From: JACTOJ01 sp032335695
GTDB taxonomy: Bacteria; Bacillota; Clostridia; Clostridiales; Clostridiaceae
Assembly (NCBI RefSeq): GCF_032335695.1
Contig: NZ_JACTOJ010000017.1
Location: forward strand, 1 to 64,000
Direction of reading: 5' to 3'
Length of the DNA stretch: 64,000 nucleotides
Below the pieces are notes generated by a model. The model saw only the letters and a list, made by a program, of their open reading frames with translations. It had not been told where the DNA came from and made no database searches. Shown here in pieces: positions 52,011-61,197 of this stretch (its first letter is position 1; each line of letters begins with the position of its first letter). A program made the translations under genes and the position numbers.

Positions 52011-52455
52011 AGATGAAAAAACACACATATTCCAAAAATAAATGAGAATATAAATAGAAAAACTTAGTGAAATCAGGGCTTTAGGCGGTGTGGCCGCGCG
52101 TGACATAAATATAATTATACTTTATATGTGGGTCCTGCATACGTACCCGCTTATTCTTGCATTTTATATTGTTTTATCCACAACTCTATCCCTTATTTCA
52201 TGCTAATATTTCATATTAGTAATTCTATACTATTAATTCTTAGAGTTGCTAGTGAATTACTACTTTTTGCTTGGCTTACGTCTTATTTAGTGCTAAGTTG
52301 ATTAGAATTCAGAAGCAAGGAAGTTTTTCTATTATATATTAAAAACAACCTTTACTTTATATTACTAAAACAACCTTTAACGTAACTTAGATTTTATTAC
52401 GTCTATTCTATAGAGCGGGGAATTTTATATACTGTCCGTGGAGGGGGAACATTTT
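52011..52455. other. Non-coding region with GC-rich segment and DnaA box
   Basis: No gene. A GC-rich block at 52084-52105 (GGCGGTGTGGCCGCGCGTG) stands out in this AT-rich window. A GGGT/ACCC hairpin lies near 52134-52149. A perfect DnaA box TTATCCACA is at 52174-52182. AAAACAACCTTTA occurs twice, 25 bp apart (52342 and 52367). Candidate origin or oriT. Confidence 0.55.
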
Positions 52456-52647
52456 ATGCTGTATTTAATATATAAAGCTTTATCATTTGATTATTATCTA
52501 TATTATGATTATGACGATGATGACGACACGTATTATTTAGTATCGGTCATTGTTGCAAGTATGTTGTTTATTGTCCATGTTGCAGCTCTACTTGCGATTA
52601 GGGTGCATTCTCCCCCATCCGTGGACTACCTTGCTAAATATTTGTAA
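52456..52647 (+). CDS. Small Tyr/Asp-rich membrane protein, 63 aa
   Basis: An unusual YYLYYDYDDDDDTYY stretch (about 14-28) is followed by a membrane helix (LVSVIVASMLFIVHVAALLA). ATG 52456 follows GGAGGGGG. No known family. Confidence 0.5.
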   Translation: MLYLIYKALSFDYYLYYDYDDDDDTYYLVSVIVASMLFIVHVAALLAIRVHSPPSVDYLAKYL

Positions 52648-52737
52648 ATCGGTATATTGTGCCTTTCCCCTGCCCTATTCAGGATGTATGTAAAATAAAA
52701 TCTATAATACCGTAATACCATATGGAGGTGAACAAAA

Positions 52738-54039
52738 ATGAAAACAAAATTAAGCATACTTTTGGTGCTATTATTGTTTGTATGTTATATCCCTAATGGA
52801 ATAACGACAAATGCACTTGGGTTAAAAGAAACTGTTAATTCTTGTGTTATTACTCCTGAGGATGGAGCTTTATTAACCAATACAAATGTTACTATATCAG
52901 TTACCTTTAATATAACGCCCTATCCAGTTCCATCAAACCAATATTGGGATAAGTCTCATTATCAGGCTATGATAACCATTGATGGGACTACAAAGTATAA
53001 TGATTATATATATAATTTAATTGATGATGAATATGGTTCATCGTCAGATCTTCATAAGTGGGAAGGCAGCGTAAGCTTTCAAGCTAGTTTAGGATATGGA
53101 TCACATACTGTTATTGCTTATTATAATAATACAAAATACACCACTAATACTTTTACAATAACCAATGCAGATACTACTCCGCCAACAGCTCCAACTGTTA
53201 ATTTATCAAGAACTGGTTGGGGAAATAATAATGTATCTTTTAGCATAACCAATGGTACAGATAGTGGATCTGGTGTAAGTAAGTCACAGTATCAGATAGA
53301 TTCTTCAACTGGTTCTTGGACAGATTATTCTAGCCAGGTGACTGTTTCTACAGAAGGATCTCATATAATATATGCTAGAACATTAGATAATTCAGGTAAT
53401 ATTAGCGCGGTGGCCTCATCAAGTTTTGGAATAGATAAAACTGCTCCGGTACTTAATTTAACCACAGATACAACTTCGCCGGTTAGTAGTATTACATTGA
53501 CGGCCAATGCTAGTGATAATTTGAGTGGAATAAAAAGTATAACTCTTCCGAGTGGTAATGTAGTTAATTCTAGCAGCACTACGTACGTAGTAACTGCAAA
53601 TGGTAGTTACACTTTTACTTCTACTGATAACGCAGGAAATACTATTTCTCAGACCATAACTGTTAATAATATTAAAACTGTATCATTAACAGTAAATAGC
53701 ACTACGTACAGTAATAGCGGTCATGTTAATGCATCATCACAAAATATATTATTTGCTACAGTTAATGTTACAGTTACAGCAAATAATTCTTATTCATTAA
53801 TTATTTCTACTACTTCAGATTTGATAGGAAGTAAACAAAATATATCCAAGAGCTATTTAATGGCTCAAATAGATGGTGTAAACTCATCTCCTGTATCATT
53901 AGGTAGTGGAGGATCAGTAACACTAGCTAATAGTTTATCTGCTACTACAGCAACATATAATATAAAGTTTTACTTACAAGGGGGATGGATATACAAACCA
54001 GATGCATATTCTTTGCCTGTAAGTATAACTGCTCAATAG
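52738..54039 (+). CDS. Secreted Ig-like (OmpL47-type) surface protein
   Basis: 433 residues: signal peptide (to about 27), a beta-rich N-domain, then bacterial Ig-like/OmpL47-type repeats (SRTGWGNNNVSFSITNGTD, then SQYQIDSSTGSWTDYS, AGNTISQTI). The C-terminal 120 residues resemble the beta-sandwich of the three small tandem proteins downstream. No wall-anchor motif. ATG follows GGAGGTG. Probably a structural or adhesive surface protein. Confidence 0.7.
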   Translation: MKTKLSILLVLLLFVCYIPNGITTNALGLKETVNSCVITPEDGALLTNTNVTISVTFNITPYPVPSNQYWDKSHYQAMITIDGTTKYNDYIYNLIDDEYGSSSDLHKWEGSVSFQASLGYGSHTVIAYYNNTKYTTNTFTITNADTTPPTAPTVNLSRTGWGNNNVSFSITNGTDSGSGVSKSQYQIDSSTGSWTDYSSQVTVSTEGSHIIYARTLDNSGNISAVASSSFGIDKTAPVLNLTTDTTSPVSSITLTANASDNLSGIKSITLPSGNVVNSSSTTYVVTANGSYTFTSTDNAGNTISQTITVNNIKTVSLTVNSTTYSNSGHVNASSQNILFATVNVTVTANNSYSLIISTTSDLIGSKQNISKSYLMAQIDGVNSSPVSLGSGGSVTLANSLSATTATYNIKFYLQGGWIYKPDAYSLPVSITAQ

Positions 54040-54041
54040 TA

Positions 54042-54076
54042 AAGGAACTATCTATTAATAATGGACAGTTCTTTTT
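54042..54076 (+). terminator. Weak intrinsic terminator
   Basis: GGAACT and AGTTCT flank an AT-rich loop, followed by a T-rich tail. Confidence 0.55.
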
Positions 54077-54107
54077 ATTTTGTTTCATATATAGAGGGGA
54101 GGAAATT

Positions 54108-55484
54108 ATGAAAAGAATAAACACAATATTAGTAGGAATAATGTCATTAATGGTCATTATCCCTAGCTATGTAGCAAAAGCTGATACCTTGAAGTTAGGT
54201 GCTTCTCCAACAATTATAAATAATTTAAAGATTGAAAAAGGAAAGTCACTAGATAGCGAAATTACTATTGCAAATGAAAGTGAGTTTTCTAAAGCTGAAG
54301 GCCAAAATGGGATTGATAAATATAGTTATAAGGTTCATTTAGAAGCTATAGAAAATACTAATAAATTTAATAATATACAAGATAGTAGTAGAAATAATGT
54401 TATGGCTTCAAAATGGATAAATTTTAAAGAAAATGATATATCTTTAGCTCCAGGTGAAGAGAAGTCAATTAAGTTTACAGTTAATGTTCCAGAAAATGTT
54501 GATATAGGTGAATATAAGCCGATTATCAATATCACAGAAGTTCCTATAGAGAAATCATCAGCTAAAGTAAATATTAATCTAAGTTCATTATTGCAGGTTC
54601 CTGTTTTTATTGATGTCCAAGACCCTATACTGAAGACAGACGGATTGAAAGAATCCTATGAAATAAAGGATTTTATTGTTACAGATGATTTGAAAGATTC
54701 ACAAAGCTTTATATCTTTGATAACCAAATCTTTTAGTAATGATGCAATTAAATTAAAAAGAGGGGATAAAACAATATACGATGTATTTAGAAATGAAAAA
54801 ATCAGTTTAAATAATGTAATTACCAATGATAAATCTAAATTATCAGATTCTAAATATATTTTAATACCAGCTGCTTTATCTCAAAGCTCTTTGATTGATA
54901 GAATAGATTTTAGTGAAAAAAACTTAATTATTGTAAGTGATGGTAACAAATACACTATAGAAACTCCAAGTACAGATTTTGCTGATAATTTAAAAAGTCA
55001 GATTACTAAATTATCAACTGAAAGTACTGAAAAACCTAGTATTGGATTATTATTTGGTGAGTTAAAAGTAAATAAAAATAAATCTTCCCAAGAACATGAT
55101 TTATTTTTTAAATATACTATTAAAAATACAGGGACTAAAACTATAATACCAAATGGTAAATTAAATATTGTAGACAATGGAAATATAGAAGGACAAGTTC
55201 TATATTCAAGTACAGTTATTTCACCAGGCGAAACAAAAGATGTAATAGCATGTTTAGACTATAGTAACATGAGTATTGATAATAAGGACTATAATATTCA
55301 AAGCATAATAGTTCCATATGAAGGAGCCAATCCTATTATCTTGGCTAATTCAATAACATTTATGGGCATAAGAAAATATATAATATTGGGAGTTTTATTA
55401 GTAGCAGCAGCTGTAATTTTGACAGTTGTTTTTTTTATAAGAAAAATAAGAAGTAAAAACCACAAAATTTCAATTGCTAGTTGA
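54108..55484 (+). CDS. DUF916/WxL-interacting-type membrane surface protein
   Basis: 458 residues: signal peptide (to about 24, VAKADT), a beta-sandwich domain with SLAPGEEKSIKFTVNVPEN, an Ig-like second domain with GTKTIIPNGKLNIVDNGNI, one C-terminal membrane helix (IILGVLLVAAAVILTVVFF) and a basic tail. This is the layout of WxL-interacting (DUF916/DUF3324) proteins that hold WxL proteins to the cell surface. Its neighbours are secreted beta-sandwich proteins that could be its ligands. ATG 54108 follows GGGGAGG. Confidence 0.65.
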   Translation: MKRINTILVGIMSLMVIIPSYVAKADTLKLGASPTIINNLKIEKGKSLDSEITIANESEFSKAEGQNGIDKYSYKVHLEAIENTNKFNNIQDSSRNNVMASKWINFKENDISLAPGEEKSIKFTVNVPENVDIGEYKPIINITEVPIEKSSAKVNINLSSLLQVPVFIDVQDPILKTDGLKESYEIKDFIVTDDLKDSQSFISLITKSFSNDAIKLKRGDKTIYDVFRNEKISLNNVITNDKSKLSDSKYILIPAALSQSSLIDRIDFSEKNLIIVSDGNKYTIETPSTDFADNLKSQITKLSTESTEKPSIGLLFGELKVNKNKSSQEHDLFFKYTIKNTGTKTIIPNGKLNIVDNGNIEGQVLYSSTVISPGETKDVIACLDYSNMSIDNKDYNIQSIIVPYEGANPIILANSITFMGIRKYIILGVLLVAAAVILTVVFFIRKIRSKNHKISIAS

Positions 55485-55564
55485 TGTTTAATCATGAGGC
55501 AAATGCTGAGTGAATTAAATATATATTAAAAAATAAAAATTGAACTAAATTATAAATAAAATAT

Positions 55565-55616
55565 AAGGAGGAAGATCTTATTTTTGTTCAATTTTATAAG
55601 GTCGATATTAAAAATG
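55565..55616 (+). promoter_or_regulatory. Hairpin-spaced ribosome site, tandem gene 1
   Basis: AAGGAGG (55565-55571), then GATCTTAT (55574-55581) pairing with ATAAGGTC (55596-55603, one G-T), then 10 nt to ATG 55614. Linear spacing is 42 nt; folded it is 12. Confidence 0.65.
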
Positions 55617-56120
55617 AGAAAAAGAAAAGGAATATTAGCAGGAGTATTAACATTAGCAATGGCACTTTCAACAGGAGTAACAACATTTGCAGCAAGCTCT
55701 GCAAGCCAGACTGTTAATTTAGGTTTTACTGTTGATCCAACAACTACACTTGCAGTCAGCACTAACTCAATAAGCTTTGGGAATGTAAATTCATTAACTA
55801 GCACTTATACTCAAAGTTTAACAGCAACAGTACAATCTAATGCTACATATAAGCTAACAGCAGTAGCAGGAAGTGACTTTAAGACAGCAGATACAACGCC
55901 TAAAATAATAACTATAGATCATCTTGGAGTAAAGCTTCATAGTGATAGTACATACAAAACTATGAGTAAAGACTCAGCAAATCCGGTTGTTTTGGCAAGC
56001 AGTCAGCCAGCAACAGCATCTTCAGCATATCCAATAGATATGCAGCTTAATACAGATTGGAACACCGCCGTACCAGGTAGCTATACTACAACCGTACAAT
56101 TTTCAGTTTCTCAGTCTTAG
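55614..56120 (+). CDS. Secreted beta-sandwich protein, tandem copy 1
   Basis: 168 residues: signal peptide ending TTFAASS, then a Thr/Ser-rich beta domain (SISFGNV, ATVQSNATYKLTAVAG, PGSYTTTVQFSVSQS) like WxL/spore-coat-U-type folds; no W-x-L motif. The mature part is nearly the same as in the next two genes. It may be a polymer-forming surface subunit bound by the DUF916 protein. Confidence 0.65.
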   Translation: MRKRKGILAGVLTLAMALSTGVTTFAASSASQTVNLGFTVDPTTTLAVSTNSISFGNVNSLTSTYTQSLTATVQSNATYKLTAVAGSDFKTADTTPKIITIDHLGVKLHSDSTYKTMSKDSANPVVLASSQPATASSAYPIDMQLNTDWNTAVPGSYTTTVQFSVSQS

Positions 56121-56185
56121 TAACAAATTAAAATAATATTTAGTTAGAAAATTAAAAAATTGAATTAAGTAATAATAAAGGCGAT

Positions 56186-56240
56186 AAGGAGGAAGGCCTT
56201 ATTTTTTTGTTTGATTTTTATAAGGCCAATTAGAAAAATG
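56186..56240 (+). promoter_or_regulatory. Hairpin-spaced ribosome site, tandem gene 2
   Basis: AAGGAGG (56186-56192), then GGCCTTAT (56195-56202) pairing with ATAAGGCC (56220-56227), 10 nt, ATG 56238. Compared with copy 1, the T-G wobble has become C-G with a second A-T to G-C pair change. Confidence 0.65.
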
Positions 56241-56744
56241 AAGATAAAAAAAGGGATTATAGCGGGTGTTTTAACACTAGCAATGGCACTTTCAACAGGA
56301 GTAACAACATTTGCAGCAAGCTCTGCAAGCCAGACTGTTAATTTAGGTTTTACTGTTGATCCAACAACTACACTTGCAGTCAGCACTAACTCAATAAGCT
56401 TTGGGAATGTAAATTCATTAACTAGCACTTATACTCAAAGTTTAACAGCAACAGTACAATCTAATGCTACATATAAGCTAACAGCAGTAGCAGGAAGTGA
56501 CTTTAAGACAGCAGATACAACGCCTAAAATAATAACTATAGATCATCTTGGAGTAAAGCTTCATAGTGATAGTACATACAAAACTATGAGTAAGGACTCA
56601 GCAAATCCAGTTGTTTTAGCAAGCAGTCAGCCAGCAACGTCATCTTCAGCATATCCAATAGATCTTCAGCTTAATACCGATTGGAATAGTGCTGTACCAG
56701 GGAGCTATACTACAACCGTACAATTTTCAGTTTCTCAGTCTTAG
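56238..56744 (+). CDS. Secreted beta-sandwich protein, tandem copy 2
   Basis: 168 residues. It differs from copy 1 mainly in the signal peptide (MKIKKGII) and a few residues near the C-terminus (SSSAYPIDLQ, NSAVPGS). Same hairpin-spaced start. The repeat unit is 624-625 bp, so these are recent tandem duplicates. Confidence 0.65.
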   Translation: MKIKKGIIAGVLTLAMALSTGVTTFAASSASQTVNLGFTVDPTTTLAVSTNSISFGNVNSLTSTYTQSLTATVQSNATYKLTAVAGSDFKTADTTPKIITIDHLGVKLHSDSTYKTMSKDSANPVVLASSQPATSSSAYPIDLQLNTDWNSAVPGSYTTTVQFSVSQS

Positions 56745-56809
56745 TAACAAATTTAAATAATATTTATTTAGAAAATTAAAAAATTGAATTAAGTAATAAT
56801 AAACGCGAT

Positions 56810-56865
56810 AAGGAGGAAGGCCTTATTTTTTTTGTTTGATTTTTATAAGGCCAATTAGAAAAATG
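56810..56865 (+). promoter_or_regulatory. Hairpin-spaced ribosome site, tandem gene 3
   Basis: AAGGAGG (56810-56816), GGCCTTAT (56819-56826) with ATAAGGCC (56845-56852), 10 nt, ATG 56863; loop one base longer than copy 2. Confidence 0.65.
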
Positions 56866-57369
56866 AAGATAAAAAAAGGAATTATAGCAGGTGTTTTAAC
56901 ACTAGCAATGGCACTTTCTACAGGAGTAACAACATTTGCAGCAAGCTCTGCGAGCCAGACTGTTAATTTAGGTTTTACTGTTGATCCAACAACTACACTT
57001 GCAGTAAGCACTAACTCAATAAGCTTTGGGAATGTAAATCCATTAACTAGCACTTATACTCAAAGTTTAACAGCGACAGTACAATCTAATGCTACATATA
57101 AGCTTACAGCAGTAGCAGGAAGTGACTTTAAGACAGCAGATACAACGCCTAAAATAATAGCTATAGATCATCTTGGAGTAAAGCTTCATAGTGATAGTAC
57201 ATACAAAACTATGAGTAAGGACTCAGCAAATCCGGTGGTTTTGGCAAGCAGTCAGCCAGCAACAGCATCTTCAGCATATCCAATAGATCTTCAGCTTAAT
57301 ACCGATTGGAATAGTGCTGTACCAGGGAGCTATACAACAACAGTGCAATTTGCGGTAACACAGTCCTAA
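56863..57369 (+). CDS. Secreted beta-sandwich protein, tandem copy 3
   Basis: 168 residues. It differs from copy 2 at NVNPLTS, KIIAID and the end QFAVTQS. The strong agreement at the DNA level suggests gene conversion or selection for dosage. Confidence 0.65.
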   Translation: MKIKKGIIAGVLTLAMALSTGVTTFAASSASQTVNLGFTVDPTTTLAVSTNSISFGNVNPLTSTYTQSLTATVQSNATYKLTAVAGSDFKTADTTPKIIAIDHLGVKLHSDSTYKTMSKDSANPVVLASSQPATASSAYPIDLQLNTDWNSAVPGSYTTTVQFAVTQS

Positions 57370-57381
57370 ATGAGTATAAAG

Positions 57382-57415
57382 ATTACGGTCTTATAAAAGT
57401 ATGTAAGACCGTAAT
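57382..57415 (+). terminator. Inverted repeat after the tandem genes
   Basis: ATTACGGTCTTA (57382-57393) and TAAGACCGTAAT (57404-57415) are exact complements; A-rich tail, so a partial terminator or regulatory hairpin before the coupling ATPase. Confidence 0.6.
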
Positions 57416-57435
57416 TAAAAGGAGATGAAAGCTAC

Positions 57436-60237
57436 ATGTTAAAAGAGTTATCAAAATTAATTAATTCAATTAATTCATCTATGAAAAATAATCCTGAAAT
57501 GCTGATGAAAAAAGGAATTATTTTTTTTACAGTGATAGCAGTAGTGGCATTAATAATAGTTCTAGTAGATAATATTGTTAGATATATTCATGATATGAAA
57601 ATCAGGAATACAAGTGTATTGTTAGAAATACTACCCAAGGAAACTGTACCAATAAAAGATACAGAAAAGCTAATTAAAAATATTCATAGTATGCTTTTAA
57701 ATACAAAATGGAGAAGTTTTCTGTATGGCAGACCATACTTAAGCTTTGAAATAATGGGAAAAGAAAGGCTCATGAAATTTTATATTAAGGTACCTCGTGA
57801 TAGTAAGGATAGAATAGTAGATAGAATATATTCCACATATCAAGAAGTAGTCATAAGAGAAGCTAAAGAGTATATTCCACAGAAGTTAGGTAAAAAGATT
57901 TGTTCATATGGAGTGGAAGTGAGCCTTGGATATCATCATATTTTAAGATTAAAAACCAGAGCTGATTCTGATATTATTCCAAGTTTACTATCTCAATTGA
58001 AGGATATGGATACGGATCAGATGGCAGTGATACAAATTTTAGCTAGGCCTTTGGATAATAAATGGCAAAATGAAGGAAAACAAGAATTAAGAGACTATGA
58101 AATTGATGGTATAAGGCCCAAGCGAAATAAAAATGGTGCTAGTGGGCAGAGTATAAAAAGTGCTCTTAAAGATTTTAAGGATCAAGTTGGTTATGAATTG
58201 AAATCAGAGCTTAAGAGTAATGGCATTAATACAGATTTAGACATAACAGATGGAGCCAGCACAAGTAATAGAAAAACAAAGGGTGAGAGAAAAGAAATTA
58301 GTGGAGCTTCTGAAAAAGTATATGAATCAGGATTTGAAATGGTAATAAGAGTGGCTTGTATAGGGTCCTTCCAGAAAGCTAATAGATATAGAGTAAAAGC
58401 AATTACAGCAGCGTTTAATGAATTGGACTCTGAAAACAGATTAAAAAGAGATATGGTTTTAAATCAGCCATTATTATATAAACATCTTAGAGAAAGATTT
58501 ATGTACTCTACGGATAGGAAAAATATACTAACAGCTAGTGAATTGGGAAACTTTTTTTTAAGATTACCAGGTTCAGAAGCTTTAGAAAATTTTCCTGATG
58601 TTGAAGTAGTAAAGACAAAGGAATTTGCACCGCCGAGGGATGTTGAAACGCAAAAAAATATATTTGCAATTAATACATATCATGGTGAAACTACACCTAT
58701 AGGAATAAAAGATGAAGATCTAACGAAGCATACTCTAATTCAAGGAAGTACAGGTTCTGGTAAATCAGAGTGGGCTAAACAGTTTTTCTTAAATCAAATC
58801 GAACAGGGTCGTGGAGGAATGCTCTTAGAGCCGCATGGAAAATTTGCTGATGAGATGATTGAAATAATACCTGAAGAAAGAAGAAAAGATGTTATATGGG
58901 TGGACTTCTCAGATCCATATCCTCCACCTTTTAATTTTTGCAAAGTGCAAAAAAGGCTTGGAATGGATTATGATGAAACACTTGAAAAGACTGTGGATGA
59001 AGCTATTGAAATATTTAAAAGAACCTTTAGTGAAGTTTGGTCTGGAAAAAATGAAAGCTATATAAGCAATGCAATAAAAACCATTATAGAGCTACAGGAA
59101 GGTACTATGGTTGATATGCCAAGGCTTTTTACGGATAAAAAGTTTAGGCAGCATGCAATTAAAAATCTTAAAGATCCTCAGTTGAAGGATTTTTGGATTA
59201 ATAATTTTAAAGAAACTGCAAATGGGCAATTAAATTCAGGAACTGAGTCGACAGTTCAATCAGTATTGTATAAATTTGGAAAATTTTTAGATTCCAAGAA
59301 GCTTCTAAGATCTATAGGACAAGAAGACTGTATTGACTTTAAAGATGCTATGGATAACAATAAAATAATAATATTTAGATTATCAAAAGAAAAGATGAGT
59401 AAAGATAGGATAAACTTTATAGGCGGTATTGCTATTAAACAGATGATAGTCAATGCTTTTGCAAGAGATAAAAGTATGTGGAATGTACCATTTCCAGTAA
59501 TTATAGATGAAGCACAAAACTTTATTAGCGAAAGTATAAAGGATATAGTTCATGAACTTAGAAAATATGGAGTATGCTTAATACTTATGCATCAAGACCT
59601 AGAACAGATGGATGCGGTACAAGGCTTAAAAGAAGCTTTATATGGAAATGTAGGTACAACTATAACTTTTAATGTAGGAAAGCCAGATGCACCTTATTTT
59701 GAAGGTATATATGGACCAAGGATTGACCAGTTAGATTTGAGAAATTTACCTTCTAGATATGGATATTGTAAGTTGCTGGTGAATGGACAAAAATCTCAAA
59801 CTTTTAATATTTATACTTTGGATAAAACAGAGATTGATGAGAAAGAGGCAGCTAAATCCGCCGAAGAAATTAAAATGAATAATCGTAAAAACAGAATACA
59901 TTTCTCCAAGATAGATGAAATGTTAAAAGAAAGATTAGAGTCATTCAATCAATATTCAGAATTTGACCAAGATGAGGATTTCAAAGTAAAATTAGATAAT
60001 GATGAAAAGTATGAAGATGAAAAATTAGTTAAGTCCAATATTCAGGAAAAAGAAATAATAAAGAATGAAGAAGATGATGAAGTAAGTGAGTTTAAAAATT
60101 TATTTACAATAAAAAATAGTGATGAAGATATAAAAGAGGAGGAGCATGAAGAAGGAATAAATCCTGAGGAAGAAGAAGCAGCTAATATGTGGAAAATTGC
60201 TGAGAAAAAGGAGAAGAAAAATAGAAGGAGGGTGTAA
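57436..60237 (+). CDS. VirD4/TraM-recognition-type coupling ATPase
   Basis: 933 residues: N-terminal membrane helix (IIFFTVIAVVALIIVLVD), an about 370-residue N-domain, then the motor with Walker A QGSTGSGKSEWAKQFFL (about residue 437), EPHGKFADEMIEIIPEERRK followed by WVDFSD, and Walker B FPVIIDEAQNF (about 689). An acidic C-terminal tail follows. This matches the conjugative DNA-transfer ATPase family found with Replic_Relax genes in Gram-positive plasmids. It would couple processed DNA to the Tcp channel, as no TcpA/FtsK-type gene is seen. ATG follows AAAAGGAGATG. Confidence 0.82.
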   Translation: MLKELSKLINSINSSMKNNPEMLMKKGIIFFTVIAVVALIIVLVDNIVRYIHDMKIRNTSVLLEILPKETVPIKDTEKLIKNIHSMLLNTKWRSFLYGRPYLSFEIMGKERLMKFYIKVPRDSKDRIVDRIYSTYQEVVIREAKEYIPQKLGKKICSYGVEVSLGYHHILRLKTRADSDIIPSLLSQLKDMDTDQMAVIQILARPLDNKWQNEGKQELRDYEIDGIRPKRNKNGASGQSIKSALKDFKDQVGYELKSELKSNGINTDLDITDGASTSNRKTKGERKEISGASEKVYESGFEMVIRVACIGSFQKANRYRVKAITAAFNELDSENRLKRDMVLNQPLLYKHLRERFMYSTDRKNILTASELGNFFLRLPGSEALENFPDVEVVKTKEFAPPRDVETQKNIFAINTYHGETTPIGIKDEDLTKHTLIQGSTGSGKSEWAKQFFLNQIEQGRGGMLLEPHGKFADEMIEIIPEERRKDVIWVDFSDPYPPPFNFCKVQKRLGMDYDETLEKTVDEAIEIFKRTFSEVWSGKNESYISNAIKTIIELQEGTMVDMPRLFTDKKFRQHAIKNLKDPQLKDFWINNFKETANGQLNSGTESTVQSVLYKFGKFLDSKKLLRSIGQEDCIDFKDAMDNNKIIIFRLSKEKMSKDRINFIGGIAIKQMIVNAFARDKSMWNVPFPVIIDEAQNFISESIKDIVHELRKYGVCLILMHQDLEQMDAVQGLKEALYGNVGTTITFNVGKPDAPYFEGIYGPRIDQLDLRNLPSRYGYCKLLVNGQKSQTFNIYTLDKTEIDEKEAAKSAEEIKMNNRKNRIHFSKIDEMLKERLESFNQYSEFDQDEDFKVKLDNDEKYEDEKLVKSNIQEKEIIKNEEDDEVSEFKNLFTIKNSDEDIKEEEHEEGINPEEEEAANMWKIAEKKEKKNRRRV

Positions 60238-60243
60238 TAATAT

Positions 60244-61143
60244 ATGAAGATACAAGAGCCTTCTGGGGTAAAGGGGAAAAGGAATCAGGAAAGAATAGCT
60301 CAAGAAGATATAAATGAAGAGTTTGTGATAGAATTTCCGTTAACGCAATTTCAAAAGAAAGCTATAGAAGTCATTTATTCTATGAGAGCTGTAGGTCTAA
60401 GGCAGTTAGCCGAAATTACTGGATATACTTTAAGTCATGTAAGACCGCAGATGCTGCAGTTACATTTAAATAGATTCGTATATAGAAGATTTCCGACCAA
60501 AGATACAACAGAACCTGGTTCTAAAGAAGCATTCTTCTTATTGGACGAGGCTGGAGCTATATACGTTTCTGGAGCTTATGAAATAGCTTCAAAAGAAGTG
60601 CGATGGAATAAGAGAGATAATTTAGTAAAGTATGAGACGTTAAATCATACACTAAGAGTGTCAGAAACTAGGGCAAAATTAGAAATAGAGTGTAGAGATA
60701 AAAAACATAAAATAGTTAATTGCTGGAGTGACAGGCATTTATATTTTAATTATACATTTGAGGAAAAAAAGAACTATATAAAGCCAGATATGTATTTTAT
60801 ATATGAAACTGAAGATACCAGGTATAATTATTTTGTAGAAGTAGACATGGGAACTGAAGCAATTAGGGGATTCAGTAAGAAATCTAATTCGTTTGATTTG
60901 AAAGTACCATCTTATGAGCATTTTAAATTAAGTGGAGATTATAAAATTAACTTTGAAAGGTTTCCTAGAGTTTTGGTACTTACAAATTCCACCGCAAGAG
61001 CTAAAAAACTTCTGGAAGCAGTAAAAGAGAAACAAAAAACAAAGGTGGAATTTTTATTTACAACTTTTGATTTTTGGGATGAAAATTGTACAGGTAAAAT
61101 ATTTTTAAAAACAGATGGCAGCTACTGCAGCATGTTTGATTAA
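60244..61143 (+). CDS. Replication-relaxation family protein (Replic_Relax)
   Basis: 299 residues: a winged helix (AIEVIYSMRAVGLRQLAEIT, then SHVRPQMLQL) followed by a domain with IKPDMYFIYE, YFVEVDMGTEAI and FKLSGDY. The PD...ExD order looks like a PD-(D/E)xK nuclease core. The family is named for plasmid replication/relaxation proteins. Starts 6 nt after the coupling ATPase, so they probably work together in DNA processing at oriT. Confidence 0.75.
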   Translation: MKIQEPSGVKGKRNQERIAQEDINEEFVIEFPLTQFQKKAIEVIYSMRAVGLRQLAEITGYTLSHVRPQMLQLHLNRFVYRRFPTKDTTEPGSKEAFFLLDEAGAIYVSGAYEIASKEVRWNKRDNLVKYETLNHTLRVSETRAKLEIECRDKKHKIVNCWSDRHLYFNYTFEEKKNYIKPDMYFIYETEDTRYNYFVEVDMGTEAIRGFSKKSNSFDLKVPSYEHFKLSGDYKINFERFPRVLVLTNSTARAKKLLEAVKEKQKTKVEFLFTTFDFWDENCTGKIFLKTDGSYCSMFD

Positions 61144-61182
61144 TAAAGGGTTTAATCGCTAGCGATTAAACTCTTTATTTTT
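61142..61182 (+). terminator. Intrinsic terminator
   Basis: AATAAAG...TTTAATCGC and GCGATTAAA...CTTTATT form a long stem with a T-rich tail, before topB. Confidence 0.8.
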
Positions 61183-61197
61183 TATGGAGGTATATTT

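Noticed and set aside
55550..57053. Three similar minus-strand frames opposite the tandem secreted proteins
   Set aside because: They are antisense shadows repeated only because the + strand genes are repeated; their Val/Leu-rich products have no start sites.
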